Source: Streptomyces mirabilis
GTDB lineage: Bacteria; Actinomycetota; Actinomycetes; Streptomycetales; Streptomycetaceae
Length of the DNA stretch: 64,000 nt
Assembly (NCBI RefSeq): GCF_039503195.1
Contig: NZ_JBCJKP010000001.1
Span: 2,170,001-2,234,000 of the forward strand
Reading direction: 5' to 3'
In this document: piece after piece, positions 36,591 through 45,100 of the stretch
How the letters are laid out: each line of letters opens with the position of its first letter
Numbering within the stretch: position 1 is the stretch's first letter
Translations under genes and position numbers: made by a program
The notes under the pieces: model-generated
The model's database searches: none
What the model was told of the DNA's origin: nothing
Seen by the model: the letters and a program-made list of their open reading frames with translations, nothing else

Positions 36591-37280
36591 TTGTCCACGC
36601 GCGCCGACTCCCCGCACCGGGAACCCAGGGGAACCGGGCGACGGCTTCCTCGTCGCCTCGCCCAGCTGTACGCGGGCCTCGCGCTGTACGGCGCGAGTTC
36701 GGCCCTGCTCGTGGAGTCGGGCCTCGGCCTGGAGCCCTGGAACGTGCTGCACCAGGGGCTCGCCGAACTGACCGGTCTGACGATCGGCGTGGTGTCGATC
36801 TTCGTGGGCGCGGCGGTGCTGCTCCTGTGGATCCCGCTGCGCCAGCGCCCGGGCCTCGGCACGGTCTCCAACGTGTTCGTGGTCGGTATCGCCATGGACG
36901 GCACCCTCGCCCTGGTGCCGGACGCCCACTCCTTGGCCGTACGGATTCCGCTGCTCGTGGCGGGCATCGTGCTGAACGGCGTGGCGACGGGCCTCTACAT
37001 CTCGGCCAGCTTCGGTCCGGGTCCCCGGGACGGTCTGATGACGGGCCTGCACCGGCGTACGGGACGCTCGGTCCGGTTGGTGCGCACGGTCCTGGAGGTG
37101 GCGGTCGTCGCGACCGGATTCGCGCTCGGCGGCACGGTCGGCGTCGGCACGGTGCTGTACGCCGTCGCGATCGGGCCGCTCGCCCAGCTGTTCCTGCGCG
37201 TGTTCGCCGTCCGCCCGGCACCGGGCGGCAGCACCGTCGTTGCCGCCGGTCAACCGGAGCGAGCGATACTTCCGGGGTGA
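36591..37280 (+). CDS. yczE: YczE-like membrane protein
   Basis: A 229-aa integral membrane protein of the YczE/YitT-like family with about five helices. Family segments are GLGLEPWNVLHQGLAELTG, TVSNVFVVG and FGPGPRDGLMTGLHRRTG. The function is unknown; possibly transport. The start is taken as TTG at 36591, preceded by GGGGG. It is divergent from yczR and overlaps the next gene by 4 bp (GTGA). Confidence 0.88.
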   Translation: MSTRADSPHREPRGTGRRLPRRLAQLYAGLALYGASSALLVESGLGLEPWNVLHQGLAELTGLTIGVVSIFVGAAVLLLWIPLRQRPGLGTVSNVFVVGIAMDGTLALVPDAHSLAVRIPLLVAGIVLNGVATGLYISASFGPGPRDGLMTGLHRRTGRSVRLVRTVLEVAVVATGFALGGTVGVGTVLYAVAIGPLAQLFLRVFAVRPAPGGSTVVAAGQPERAILPG

Positions 37281-38044
37281 GCCCGCGCATACGCCACCCG
37301 TACCTCGACCACCCCGGCCCGATCGCCTTCGCCCACCGGGGCGGCGCGGCGGACGGTCTGGAGAACACCGTCGCCCAGTTCCGCCGCGCGGTGGAAGCGG
37401 GCTACCGCTACATCGAGACGGATGTGCACGCGACGTCGGACGGCAGGCTCGTGGCCTTCCACGACGCGACCCTGGACCGGGTGACGGACGGCGCGGGGCG
37501 GATCGCGGACCTGCCCTGGGAGGACGTGCGCCACGCGCGCGTGGCGGGCAAGGAACCGGTCCCCCTCTTCGAGGAGCTCCTCGAAACCTTCCCCGACGTC
37601 CGCTGGAACGTCGACGTCAAGGCCGAACCCGCCCTCCACCCCCTGCTGGACCTCATCGGCCGCCTCGACGCCTGGGACCGCGTCTGCGTCGGCTCGTTCT
37701 CCGAGGCGCGGGTCTTCCGCGCCCAGCGTCTGGCCGGAACTCGGCTGGCGACCTCGTACGGCACCAAGGGTGTCGTGGGGCTGCGGCTGCGCTCGTACGG
37801 CATCCCGGCCGCGCTGCGCGACTCGGCGATCGCCGCCCAGGTGCCCGAGTCCCAGTCGGGCGTGCCGGTGGTCGACCGACGCTTCGTGCGCGCCGCCCAC
37901 GCGCGCGGCCTGCAGGTCCACGTGTGGACGGTCAACGAACCCGATCGGATGCACCGGCTCCTGGACCTGGGCGTCGATGGCATCATGACCGATCACATCG
38001 ACACGCTGCGCAGGGTCCTGGAGGACCGGGGCACCTGGGTCTGA
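37277..38044 (+). CDS. Glycerophosphodiester phosphodiesterase
   Basis: A 255-aa cytoplasmic GDPD-family enzyme that cleaves glycerophosphodiesters to glycerol 3-phosphate and an alcohol. Catalytic marks are AHRGGAADGLENT near residue 18, ETDVHATSDG and FHD. It has no signal peptide. The start GTG at 37277 overlaps the yczE stop. Its product would feed the same pool as glpFK, though the genes are 33 kb apart. Confidence 0.93.
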   Translation: MSPRIRHPYLDHPGPIAFAHRGGAADGLENTVAQFRRAVEAGYRYIETDVHATSDGRLVAFHDATLDRVTDGAGRIADLPWEDVRHARVAGKEPVPLFEELLETFPDVRWNVDVKAEPALHPLLDLIGRLDAWDRVCVGSFSEARVFRAQRLAGTRLATSYGTKGVVGLRLRSYGIPAALRDSAIAAQVPESQSGVPVVDRRFVRAAHARGLQVHVWTVNEPDRMHRLLDLGVDGIMTDHIDTLRRVLEDRGTWV

Positions 38045-38086
38045 GCCCTCTCGCGCGGTCCGTTCAGGGGGAAGCGAGGGGCACGG

Positions 38087-39436
38087 GTGGGCACCGAGAC
38101 CGTGCGGGCACAGGCGACCGACGAGGTCACCGAACGGCGGCGCGAGCAGCGCGGCTGGTACTTCTACGACTGGGCGTGCTCCGTCTACTCGACGAGCGTG
38201 CTCACCGTGTTCCTGGGCCCCTATCTCACGTCCGTCGCCAAGCACGCGGCGGACGCGGACGGCTTCGTCCATCCGCTGGGCATCCCGGTCCGCGCCGGCT
38301 CCTTCTTCGCCTACACGGTCTCGGCGTCCGTCATAGTGTCGATCTTCGTGATGCCGATGGCGGGCGCCGCCGCCGACCGCACCGGCCGCAAGAAGCCCCT
38401 GCTCGCGCTCTGCGCCTATCTCGGCGCCACGGCCACCACGGGCATGTTCTTCCTGGACGGCGACCGCTACCTGCTCGGCGGTCTGCTGCTGATCGTCGCC
38501 AATGCCTCGGTGGCCGTGTCGATGGTCCTGTACAACTCCTACCTGCCGCAGATCGCCCCGCCCGAGGAGCGTGACGCGGTCTCGTCCCGCGGCTGGGCCT
38601 TCGGCTACGCGGCGGGCTCGCTGATGCTGGTCGTGAACCTGGTCCTGTACTCGGCCCACGAGTCCTTCGGGCTCTCCGAGTCGACGGCCGTCCGCATCTG
38701 TCTGGCCTCGGCGGGCATCTGGTGGGGCGCCTTCACCCTCGTACCGCTGAAGCGGCTGCGGGACCGGCCCACGGCGTCCGCGGGGCAGGCGCCGGGGCAC
38801 GGATGGCGGCAGCTGGCGGCCACCGTGCGGGACATGCGGGGCAAACCGCTCACCCTCGCCTTCCTGTTCGCCTACCTCGTCTACAACGACGGAATCCAGA
38901 CGGTCATCTCGCAGGCGTCGGTGTACGGATCGCAGGAGCTGGGGCTGAGCCAGTCGACCCTGATCGTCGCCGTGCTGCTGGTGCAGGTGCTCGCGGTCGG
39001 GGGCGCCCTGGGGATGGGACGGCTCGCACGGACGTACGGCGCGAAGCGCACGATCCTCGGCTCGCTCGTCGCCTGGACCGTGACGCTCGGCGCGGGGTAC
39101 TTCCTGCCGGCGGGCGCGCCCGTCTGGTTCTTCGTCCTGGCCGCCGGGATCGGCCTGGTCCTGGGCGGCAGCCAGGCGCTCTCGCGCTCGCTGTTCTCCC
39201 ATCTGGTGCCGAGCGGGAAGGAGGCCGAGTACTTCTCCGCGTACGAGATGAGCGATCGGGGGATGAGCTGGCTCGGCCCGCTTCTGTTCGGTTTGACCTA
39301 CCAGCTGACGGGAAGTTATAGGGACGCGATCATCTCGCTCGTGGCCTTCTTCGTCATCGGATTCGTGCTGCTCGCGAGGGTTCCGGTGCGGCAGGCCGTG
39401 CGCGACGCGGGTAATCCCGTACCGGACAGGATTTAG
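38087..39436 (+). CDS. MFS transporter, UMF1/Atg22-like
   Basis: A 449-aa membrane protein with about 12 helices. WYFYDWACSVYST near the N-terminus and the loop ADRTGRKKPLL, plus LGGSQALSRSLFSHLVP, are typical of the UMF1/Atg22-like branch of the major facilitators. Substrate unknown; Atg22 relatives export amino acids. GTG start at 38087 is preceded by GGGGGAAG. It follows the phosphodiesterase gene by 42 bp and is followed by a hairpin. Confidence 0.88.
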   Translation: MGTETVRAQATDEVTERRREQRGWYFYDWACSVYSTSVLTVFLGPYLTSVAKHAADADGFVHPLGIPVRAGSFFAYTVSASVIVSIFVMPMAGAAADRTGRKKPLLALCAYLGATATTGMFFLDGDRYLLGGLLLIVANASVAVSMVLYNSYLPQIAPPEERDAVSSRGWAFGYAAGSLMLVVNLVLYSAHESFGLSESTAVRICLASAGIWWGAFTLVPLKRLRDRPTASAGQAPGHGWRQLAATVRDMRGKPLTLAFLFAYLVYNDGIQTVISQASVYGSQELGLSQSTLIVAVLLVQVLAVGGALGMGRLARTYGAKRTILGSLVAWTVTLGAGYFLPAGAPVWFFVLAAGIGLVLGGSQALSRSLFSHLVPSGKEAEYFSAYEMSDRGMSWLGPLLFGLTYQLTGSYRDAIISLVAFFVIGFVLLARVPVRQAVRDAGNPVPDRI

Positions 39437-39442
39437 CACCTG

Positions 39443-39475
39443 AGGCCAAAGGCCGGTAGTGTACGCGTTTGGCCT
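39443..39475 (+). terminator. Candidate terminator after the UMF1-like gene
   Basis: AGGCCAAA (39443-39450) pairs with TTTGGCCT (39468-39475) around a 17-base loop, seven bases after the stop codon. A second hairpin, ACATCTG/CAGATGT with loop CTGC, lies at 39523-39540. Confidence 0.55.
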
Positions 39476-39603
39476 GCCAGGCGTACCGTTACTGCGCGTC
39501 AAAGATACTGAAGCGTTGGGTGACATCTGCTGCCAGATGTGACAAACCGGGCGCCGGTGGGTACAACAAGGGGCGGCTACGACGGCGACGCATGACCCGG
39601 AAC

Positions 39604-39630
39604 GGGAATCTTTACCGCCGACCGGACGTT
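39604..39630 (+). promoter_or_regulatory. Sigma-R type promoter of rbpA
   Basis: GGGAAT (39604-39609) and GTT (39628-39630) are separated by exactly 18 bases, the consensus of thiol-stress sigma-R promoters in Streptomyces. It lies 62 bp upstream of rbpA, which is a known member of that regulon. A second, vegetative-type promoter may lie upstream: TGTGAC (39538) -N18- TACAAC (39562). Confidence 0.85.
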
Positions 39631-39691
39631 GACCGGATGACGACGACAGCGACACCTGTCCTGTGGGCGACAAGCCCGGGAGGCACGATTC

Positions 39692-40066
39692 ATGAGTGAG
39701 CGAGCTCTTCGCGGCACGCGCCTCGTGGTGACCAGCTACGAGACGGACCGCGGCATCGACCTGGCCCCGCGCCAGGCCGTGGAGTACGCATGCGAGAAGG
39801 GGCACCGGTTTGAGATGCCCTTCTCGGTCGAGGCGGAGATTCCGCCGGAGTGGGAGTGCAAGGTCTGCGGGGCCCAGGCACTCCTGGTGGACGGCGACGG
39901 CCCTGAGGAAAAGAAGGCCAAGCCCGCGCGTACGCATTGGGACATGCTGATGGAGCGGCGCACCCGAGAGGAGCTCGAAGAGGTCCTCGAGGAGCGCCTG
40001 GCCGTTCTGCGCTCCGGCGCGATGAACATCGCGGTGCATCCGCGGGACAGCCGCAAGTCCGCGTAA
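39692..40066 (+). CDS. rbpA: RNA polymerase-binding protein RbpA
   Basis: A 124-aa actinobacterial transcription factor that binds the principal sigma factor and RNA polymerase and stabilises the open complex. The core domain keeps YACEKGHRFEMPFSVEAEIP and WECKVCG with its Cys residues; the C-terminal sigma-interacting helix is KPARTHWDMLMERRT followed by REELEEVLEERL. The ATG at 39692 begins MSERALRGTRL as in the family. It has a sigma-R type promoter upstream and a strong terminator downstream. Confidence 0.98.
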   Translation: MSERALRGTRLVVTSYETDRGIDLAPRQAVEYACEKGHRFEMPFSVEAEIPPEWECKVCGAQALLVDGDGPEEKKAKPARTHWDMLMERRTREELEEVLEERLAVLRSGAMNIAVHPRDSRKSA

Positions 40067-40100
40067 CCCCTCCGGGGGTTGGGCGGCATACCACGCACGC

Positions 40101-40141
40101 AGCCGCGGGCGCCGTACGCACGTCGTACGGGGCCCGCGGCT
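40101..40141. terminator. Bidirectional terminator between rbpA and fxsA
   Basis: An 18-bp stem (40101-40118 with 40124-40141, one mismatch) and a 5-base loop lie between the convergent genes. A smaller hairpin, AACCCC-TCCG-GGGGTT, sits on the rbpA stop (40065-40080). Confidence 0.85.
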
Positions 40142-40154
40142 CTGTGCGTTGTGC

Positions 40155-40206
40155 GTGCCCCTCAGGGGCACGGAGAACTGCGCGACCAGCCCCCACCGGC
40201 CCGCAG
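40155..40206 (+). repeat. Dispersed intergenic repeat, second copy
   Basis: The stretch contains GAACTGCGCGACCAGCCCCC, matching the inverted copy at about 34846-34896. It directly follows the rbpA terminator and starts with a small hairpin, TGCCCCTCAGGGGCA. Confidence 0.75.
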
Positions 40207-40243
40207 GTGAAAACCCCACGGGCCACCGACGGGAAAGCCTCGG

Positions 40244-40813
40244 TCAGCGGTTCAGTGGCGGACGCGGGCCCGGGTCCGTCGTCGGGTTCTCTTCCCTGAT
40301 GACCTCGCCCTGGACGACCTTGCCGTCGGGGCGATGGATACGGGCCTGCTGGAAGGCGTCGCCGACGCCGCCCGGCACGGCCTCGCGGATCTTGCGGTCG
40401 ATGGCGCGCTCGGCGTAACGGCTCAGGGCCTTCTGGACGGGCGGGATCAGCAGGAGCAGGCCCAGCGCGTCGGAGATGAGCCCGGGGATCATCAGGAGCA
40501 GACCGCCGAGCATCATCAGCCCGTTGCCTTCGCCACCCCCGCTCGTGGGGGGCACCCCGCTCTGCTGCTGTTGCAGCGTCTCGGTCAGGTTGCGGAAGGC
40601 ACGGCGGCCGGCCCGCTTGATGACCACGGAACCGAGGACGAAACCGGCGACCAGCAGCAGGAAGACCGCGAAACCGCTCGCCGCGCCCGCGACCACGGTC
40701 AGAAGCCAGATCTCCAGCACCAGCCAGACGGCGATGCCGAGCGGCAGGTAGGCGCGCAGCCGGGATCGACGCGGCCGCGCGGGGTATGCAGGGGTCGGTG
40801 CGCCAGTCGTCAT
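40244..40813 (-). CDS. fxsA: FxsA-family membrane protein
   Basis: A 189-aa membrane protein of the FxsA family, named for suppression of F exclusion of phage T7. Three to four hydrophobic segments: YLPLGIAVWLVLEIWLLTVV, FAVFLLLVAGFVLGSVVI, and LMMLGGLLLMIPGLISDALG with LLLLIPPV. The conserved GLLLMIPGLISD loop is diagnostic. The tail is polar and charged. ATG at 40813 (MTTGAPTPA) is chosen over one 21 bases upstream. Confidence 0.93.
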   Translation of the reverse strand: MTTGAPTPAYPARPRRSRLRAYLPLGIAVWLVLEIWLLTVVAGAASGFAVFLLLVAGFVLGSVVIKRAGRRAFRNLTETLQQQQSGVPPTSGGGEGNGLMMLGGLLLMIPGLISDALGLLLLIPPVQKALSRYAERAIDRKIREAVPGGVGDAFQQARIHRPDGKVVQGEVIREENPTTDPGPRPPLNR

Positions 40814-40897
40814 GCACCCAGTGTGCCTGGGCACAGCTCAGTATGGGATAAGCGGATGATCAGCCGTAGCTGTGGAGTGAAGTGAGGGCGAAGTGGG

Positions 40898-40933
40898 AGT
40901 GGGGGGCGGCCCCACCCGGGCCCGCCCCCCACT
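40898..40933 (-). terminator. Terminator downstream of ppm1
   Basis: AGTGGGGGGCGG (40898-40909) pairs perfectly with CCGCCCCCCACT (40922-40933) around a 12-base loop, 13 bp beyond the ppm1 stop on the minus strand. Confidence 0.7.
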
Positions 40934-40945
40934 TCGCAAGCGCTC

Positions 40946-41740
40946 CTACGACCTGTGCTTCCGGCCGGTGATCCGGCCGACCCGCTCCCCCACGCCCCAC
41001 GTGGTGACCCGCCACAGCGCCTCCACGAGGATGTCGCGGCTCATCTTGGAGTCGCCGAGCTCGCGCTCGACGAAGGTGATGGGCACCTCGACGACGTGGA
41101 AACCGGACTTGACCGCACGCCGGGCCAGATCCACCTGAAAGCAGTACCCCTGGGACGCCACTTCACCGAGTCCGAGACCTTCGAGGGTCTCGCGGCGGAA
41201 GGCACGGAAGCCTCCGGTGACGTCGCGGATCGGCACGTCGAGCATGAGGCGGGAGTACATGCTGCCGCCGCGCGAGATGAATTCGCGGGACTTGGGCCAG
41301 TTCACGACCCGCCCGCCCGGCACCCAGCGCGACCCCAGCACGAGGTCGGCGCCCTTGAGCGCGGTCAGCAGCCGGGGCAGTTCCTCGGGCTGGTGCGAGC
41401 CGTCCGCGTCCATCTCCACGAGGACGCCGTAGCCGTGCTCCAGGCCCCAGGCGAAGCCCGCGAGATACGCCGCGCCCAGGCCTTCCTTGCCCTTGCGGTG
41501 CAGCACCTGGACATGGTCGTCCTCGGCGGCCAGCTCGTCGGCGAGCTTGCCCGTGCCGTCCGGGCTGTTGTCGTCCGCCACGAGAACGTGTGCATCGGGC
41601 ACCGAGGCTCGTACCCGGCCGACGATCTTCTTGATGTTCTCCGCCTCGTTATAGGTCGGGATGATCACCAAGGCCGTGCCGAGCGGGCCGAACTGCCTCC
41701 CCTTGGCTCCTGCCGCGAGGGTCCCGTCGCCGTCGTTCAC
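40946..41740 (-). CDS. ppm1: Polyprenol monophosphomannose synthase
   Basis: A 264-aa GT2-family enzyme that transfers mannose from GDP-mannose to polyprenyl phosphate at the inner face of the membrane; the product feeds protein O-mannosylation in Streptomyces. Motifs are VIIPTYNEAENI near residue 25, VADDNSPDGTG and the metal-binding MDADGSHQPEELP. It lacks the C-terminal membrane domain and the N-terminal Lnt-like domain of mycobacterial Ppm1. Start GTG at 41740 follows GAAGGGG; the frame is open much further upstream. Confidence 0.93.
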   Translation of the reverse strand: MNDGDGTLAAGAKGRQFGPLGTALVIIPTYNEAENIKKIVGRVRASVPDAHVLVADDNSPDGTGKLADELAAEDDHVQVLHRKGKEGLGAAYLAGFAWGLEHGYGVLVEMDADGSHQPEELPRLLTALKGADLVLGSRWVPGGRVVNWPKSREFISRGGSMYSRLMLDVPIRDVTGGFRAFRRETLEGLGLGEVASQGYCFQVDLARRAVKSGFHVVEVPITFVERELGDSKMSRDILVEALWRVTTWGVGERVGRITGRKHRS

Positions 41741-42139
41741 TACTGCCCCTTCAAGTCCGTACGCAGGGGTCCACCATAGTGGCCGCAGCCTGCACTGACG
41801 CGTCGGCGCGTTAGTACGGGGGTGTCGATTCGGCAAGAGCCGGGTAAGAGAGAGCCCGCCGCGCCGGAGCACCGTACTGCGGATCGGGGCCCGGCGCCCT
41901 TCGGGCCGACCTGGGACCCGCTGGCTGCGGGTCGACCGAAAGCCGTTGTCTACTGGACGTCCGGGCCCCACCCGGGTCACACCCTTCCGACAGGCGTGAA
42001 CGTTCCCTCGCCGTCGCACTGGCGCTGAGCCTGGCTCCCAGTGGTGGTGCGCCGGTGCGGCACACCACCCCTGACCCAGCGGCGCTCCGGCGACTGCGTG
42101 GAAGTTCTCCGGTCGGACGTCCGGTGGTGGACCCGGCCG

Positions 42140-42170
42140 AACCTACCGGCCCCCCGAGGCCAGCTGTCAA
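42140..42170 (-). promoter_or_regulatory. Candidate minus-strand promoter far upstream of ppm1
   Basis: Read on the minus strand, TTGACA (42165-42170) and TAGGTT (42140-42145) are 19 bases apart, a good vegetative-type match. Transcription would begin near 42133, leaving about 390 bases before ppm1. That stretch contains hairpins (GACCCGC/GCGGGTC at 41915-41933; GGCCC-rich stem at 41888-41907) but no recognisable gene. The whole gap 41741-42279 holds nothing else I can support. Confidence 0.45.
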
Positions 42171-42279
42171 CACTCGTCTGACCTGCTGGTTTTCCCTCAA
42201 TTACCTGGTCAGCGCGGAGGATGCGCAGGTCGCGCGACGGGGCGGCGGCGGATGATCAGCACGGCGCCACCCCCGGAGA

Positions 42280-43894
42280 TCACTCGCCCGGCCGTACAAA
42301 GACCGTCCGCCCGCCGACGACCGTACGCAGGCACACCGGCAGGTCGCCGCCGGGGCTCAGATCGGGCAGTCCAGGAGTACCCGAACGAGGGTCGGTCGAC
42401 CAGCGAGCGACGCGGTCGTCGGGGGCCTGCACGACCAGTTCCTCGGTGCGCCACACGGCGTAGTCGGCGGGCGCGCCCGGCACCAGGACTCCCGCGTCGT
42501 CCCGTCCGATCGCCCGCCACCCGCCGCGCGTATGCGCTGTGAACGCGGCGCGCACGGAGACCCGGTGCTCCGGCGTGCGGTGGAACGCGGCGGCACGCAC
42601 GGTGCCCCACGGGTCGAGGGGGGTGACAGGGCTGTCGGAACCGAAGGCCAGCGGCACGCCGGTGCGCAACAGGGCCGCGAACGGGTTGAGGGCGCGGGCC
42701 CGCTCGGCGCCCAGGCGCTGGGCGTACATGCCCTCCTCGCCGCCCCACAGTGCGTCGAAGGCGGGCTGCACGGAGGCGGTGAGGCCGAGCTCGGCGAAGC
42801 CGGCGATGGTCTCCGGGGTGAGCATCTCGGCGTGCTCGACGCGGTGCCGGGCGGCGCGCACACGGGCCAGGCCGAGCTTCTCGGCGGCTGCGCGGACCCC
42901 CTCGACCACGGCGGTCACGGCGGCGTCCCCGATGGCGTGGAAGCCCGCTTGGAGGCCCGCCTCGGTGCAGGCGACCACGTGCGCGCCGACGGCGGCGGCG
43001 TCCAGGTAGGCGGTGCCGGTGTGGTCGGCGTCGGCGTAGGGCTGGTGCAGGCAGGCGGTGTACGAACCCAGGGACCCGTCGACGAAGAGGTCGCCCGCGG
43101 CGCCGATCGCGCCCAGCGCCCGGGCCTTCTCGACATCCTGTTCGGCCCAGTAGCCGACGACCCGGGTCGGCTTCCCCGGCGGCGAGGCGCAGCAGTCCGG
43201 TGAAGTCGTCCTCGGAGGAGATCTCCGGGCCCGCGCACTCGTGCACGGATCCGATGCCGAGCGAGGCGGCGTGGGCGAGCGCGGCGCGCTGGGCCTCGAT
43301 GCGCTGGGCCGGGGTGACGGCGCCGAGCGCGGCGGCGCGCACGGCGTGGTGGGCGTCCCGGGTCAGGGGGCCGTCGGCGGCGTACCCCGCTCGTGCGGTG
43401 ACCCCCGGGACCAGGTCCAGGAGCGCGGTGGTGACCACGGCGGAGTGCACGTCGATGCGGGAGAGGTAGAGCGGGCGTCCGCCGGCCGCCTCGTCGAGTT
43501 CGGCGCGCGTCGGGGGGCGGCCGCCGGGCCAGCGGGCCGCGTCCCAGCCGTGGCCGAGCAGCACCCGGTCGGCCGGGCGGGCGGCGGCGAACCCGCGTAC
43601 GAGGGCGAGGGCGGCGTCCAGGGAGGGCGCGTCGGACAGGTCGAGGCCGGTGAGCGCGAGCCCGGTGGAGGTGGTGTGGACGTGGGCGTCGGTGAACGCC
43701 GGGGTGACCAGTGCGCCTTCCAGGTCCACGACCTCGGCGACCCCGTCGGCGAAGGCGTCGGCCGCGCCCTCCGAGCCGACCCAGGCGATCTGTCCGCGTT
43801 CGACGACCATCGCGGTGGCGAAGGGATCGGCGGGACTGTGGACTTCTCCACCGCGCAACAGCACGGTGTCCGACGTGGCGGTGCTCTCACTCAT
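42280..43894 (-). pseudogene. Amidohydrolase (YtcJ-like) gene with a one-base frameshift
   Basis: About 537 codons of a metal-dependent amidohydrolase family 3 enzyme. The N-terminal part keeps the metal motif DAHVHTT (about residue 65) and the C-terminal part has GFHAIGDAAV, HRVEHAEM and FGSDSPVTPLDP. The two parts are in different frames: removing one base from the run CCCC at 43174-43177 gives a continuous reading (LAAGKPTRVVGYWAEQD). Either a recent inactivation or a base-calling error. Start ATG 43894 (MSESTATSD). Substrate unknown. Confidence 0.85.
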
Positions 43895-43941
43895 GGGGAA
43901 CAGTCTCGCGCCTGGCGGTGTCCGGTCGGTCCCCGGGTGGG

Positions 43942-44382
43942 TCAGATGCGGGGCGGGCGCGCCTCGTACGGCGTCGACAGCACCACGGTCGTGCGGGTCG
44001 ACACGCCTGCCAGGGTGCGCAGGCGGGCGAGGAGCTCCTCCAGTTCGTGCGGGGTCGAGACCCGCACCTTCAGGATGTAGTTCTCGTCGCCCGCGACGCT
44101 GTGGCAGGCCTCGATCTCGGGCACGTCGGCCAGGCGTTCCGCGATGTCGTCGGGGGCGCTCGGGTCGAACGGTTTCACCGAGATGAAGGCGGTCATGGGC
44201 AGCCCGACGGCCTCGGGGTCCACGACCGCGGCATAGCCGCGGATGACACCGCGTTGTTCGAGCCGGCGCACCCGCTGGTGCACGGCGGACGTGGACAGGC
44301 CCGTGGCCTTGCCCAGGTCTGTGTAACTCATCCGCCCGTCTGCGACGAGCAGCTGCACGATCTGTCGGTCCAGCTCCTCCAT
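43942..44382 (-). CDS. Lrp/AsnC-family transcriptional regulator
   Basis: A 146-aa regulator with an N-terminal helix-turn-helix (LDRQIVQLLVADGRMSYTDL, GLSTSAVHQRVRRLEQRGVI) and a C-terminal RAM domain (PMTAFISVKPF, VAGDENYILKV) that binds amino acids and drives oligomer formation. It starts at ATG 44382 and lies 47 bp upstream of the amidohydrolase gene in the same direction, so it may control it. Confidence 0.93.
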   Translation of the reverse strand: MEELDRQIVQLLVADGRMSYTDLGKATGLSTSAVHQRVRRLEQRGVIRGYAAVVDPEAVGLPMTAFISVKPFDPSAPDDIAERLADVPEIEACHSVAGDENYILKVRVSTPHELEELLARLRTLAGVSTRTTVVLSTPYEARPPRI

Positions 44383-44649
44383 GACGCAAGAACCTACAGG
44401 GCCCTTGATCTCGTCGGATACCTCAGCGGCGCAGGTCATACCCGCTTTGTGATGTGGCAGAGTGCTGACGGTGAACCGCCTGGTGGACAAATCCACCGCG
44501 CCGGGCACCTGCGGGCGGCATGTGACGAACGACACAGTGCCGCAACCGGGTCCGTGATGTTCTCGTGATTACCGCAGAGACGGGACGGGAAATGCTTGCT
44601 GTGGTCGAGGCCGCAGCGCCTTGTCGGCCCACCCGAGGGGGAGAATCCC

Positions 44650-45087
44650 ATGCAGAGTCTTAAGCGCCCTGGTCGTCCCGCATCCAGGCGGCCCAAGCTG
44701 GTCGTCGAACCCGAGCCGGAGGGCGTCGAACCCGACGCCGTCGACGGTGAGGAGTTCGACGCCTACGACACCTTCGAGATGTACCGGGTGATCTGCCCGG
44801 ACTGCGCCCAGCCCATCGCGCTCCTGGCGGACGAGGAGAGCCTGCCCGAGCACGCGCTGTGCGCCTCGCCGTGGAACCCGTTCGGGCTGACGGTCTGCGC
44901 CGGCACGGGCCGTGCGGCGGGCGACGCCCGCCCCGCCGACGAGTCGGTGGAGCCTCAGGAGCAGGACACCGCCCTCCTGTTGACGCTCCCTCAGGGACTC
45001 GACTGGCGGACGCAGCCGTTCTCGCACGTCGGCGGCCCGGCCTCGCGCCCGATGCGGGTCCCCGAGATGGGCGGCCAGGCGGCCTGA
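44650..45087 (+). CDS. Small CPDC-motif protein of unknown function
   Basis: A 145-aa soluble acidic protein. It has a basic N-terminus (KRPGRPASRRPK), a Glu/Asp-rich stretch (about 20-42) and VICPDCAQPIALL with a CxxC pair near residue 49; two more Cys follow (ALCASPW, TVCAGTG), so a metal site is possible. I do not recognise a named family. ATG at 44650 follows GAGGGGGAG. It stands alone, convergent with the phosphotransferase gene. Confidence 0.82.
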   Translation: MQSLKRPGRPASRRPKLVVEPEPEGVEPDAVDGEEFDAYDTFEMYRVICPDCAQPIALLADEESLPEHALCASPWNPFGLTVCAGTGRAAGDARPADESVEPQEQDTALLLTLPQGLDWRTQPFSHVGGPASRPMRVPEMGGQAA

Positions 45088-45100
45088 CCGGCCCTCGCGT

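Noticed and set aside
39437..39691. A stable RNA gene upstream of rbpA
   Set aside because: Two small hairpins exist, but they fit a terminator and promoter region; there is no tRNA-like fold or conserved RNA core.
41811..42200. A 129-codon minus-strand frame in the gap upstream of ppm1
   Set aside because: Arg/Ser/Gly-rich with no protein-like pattern or good ribosome site; treated as non-coding leader.
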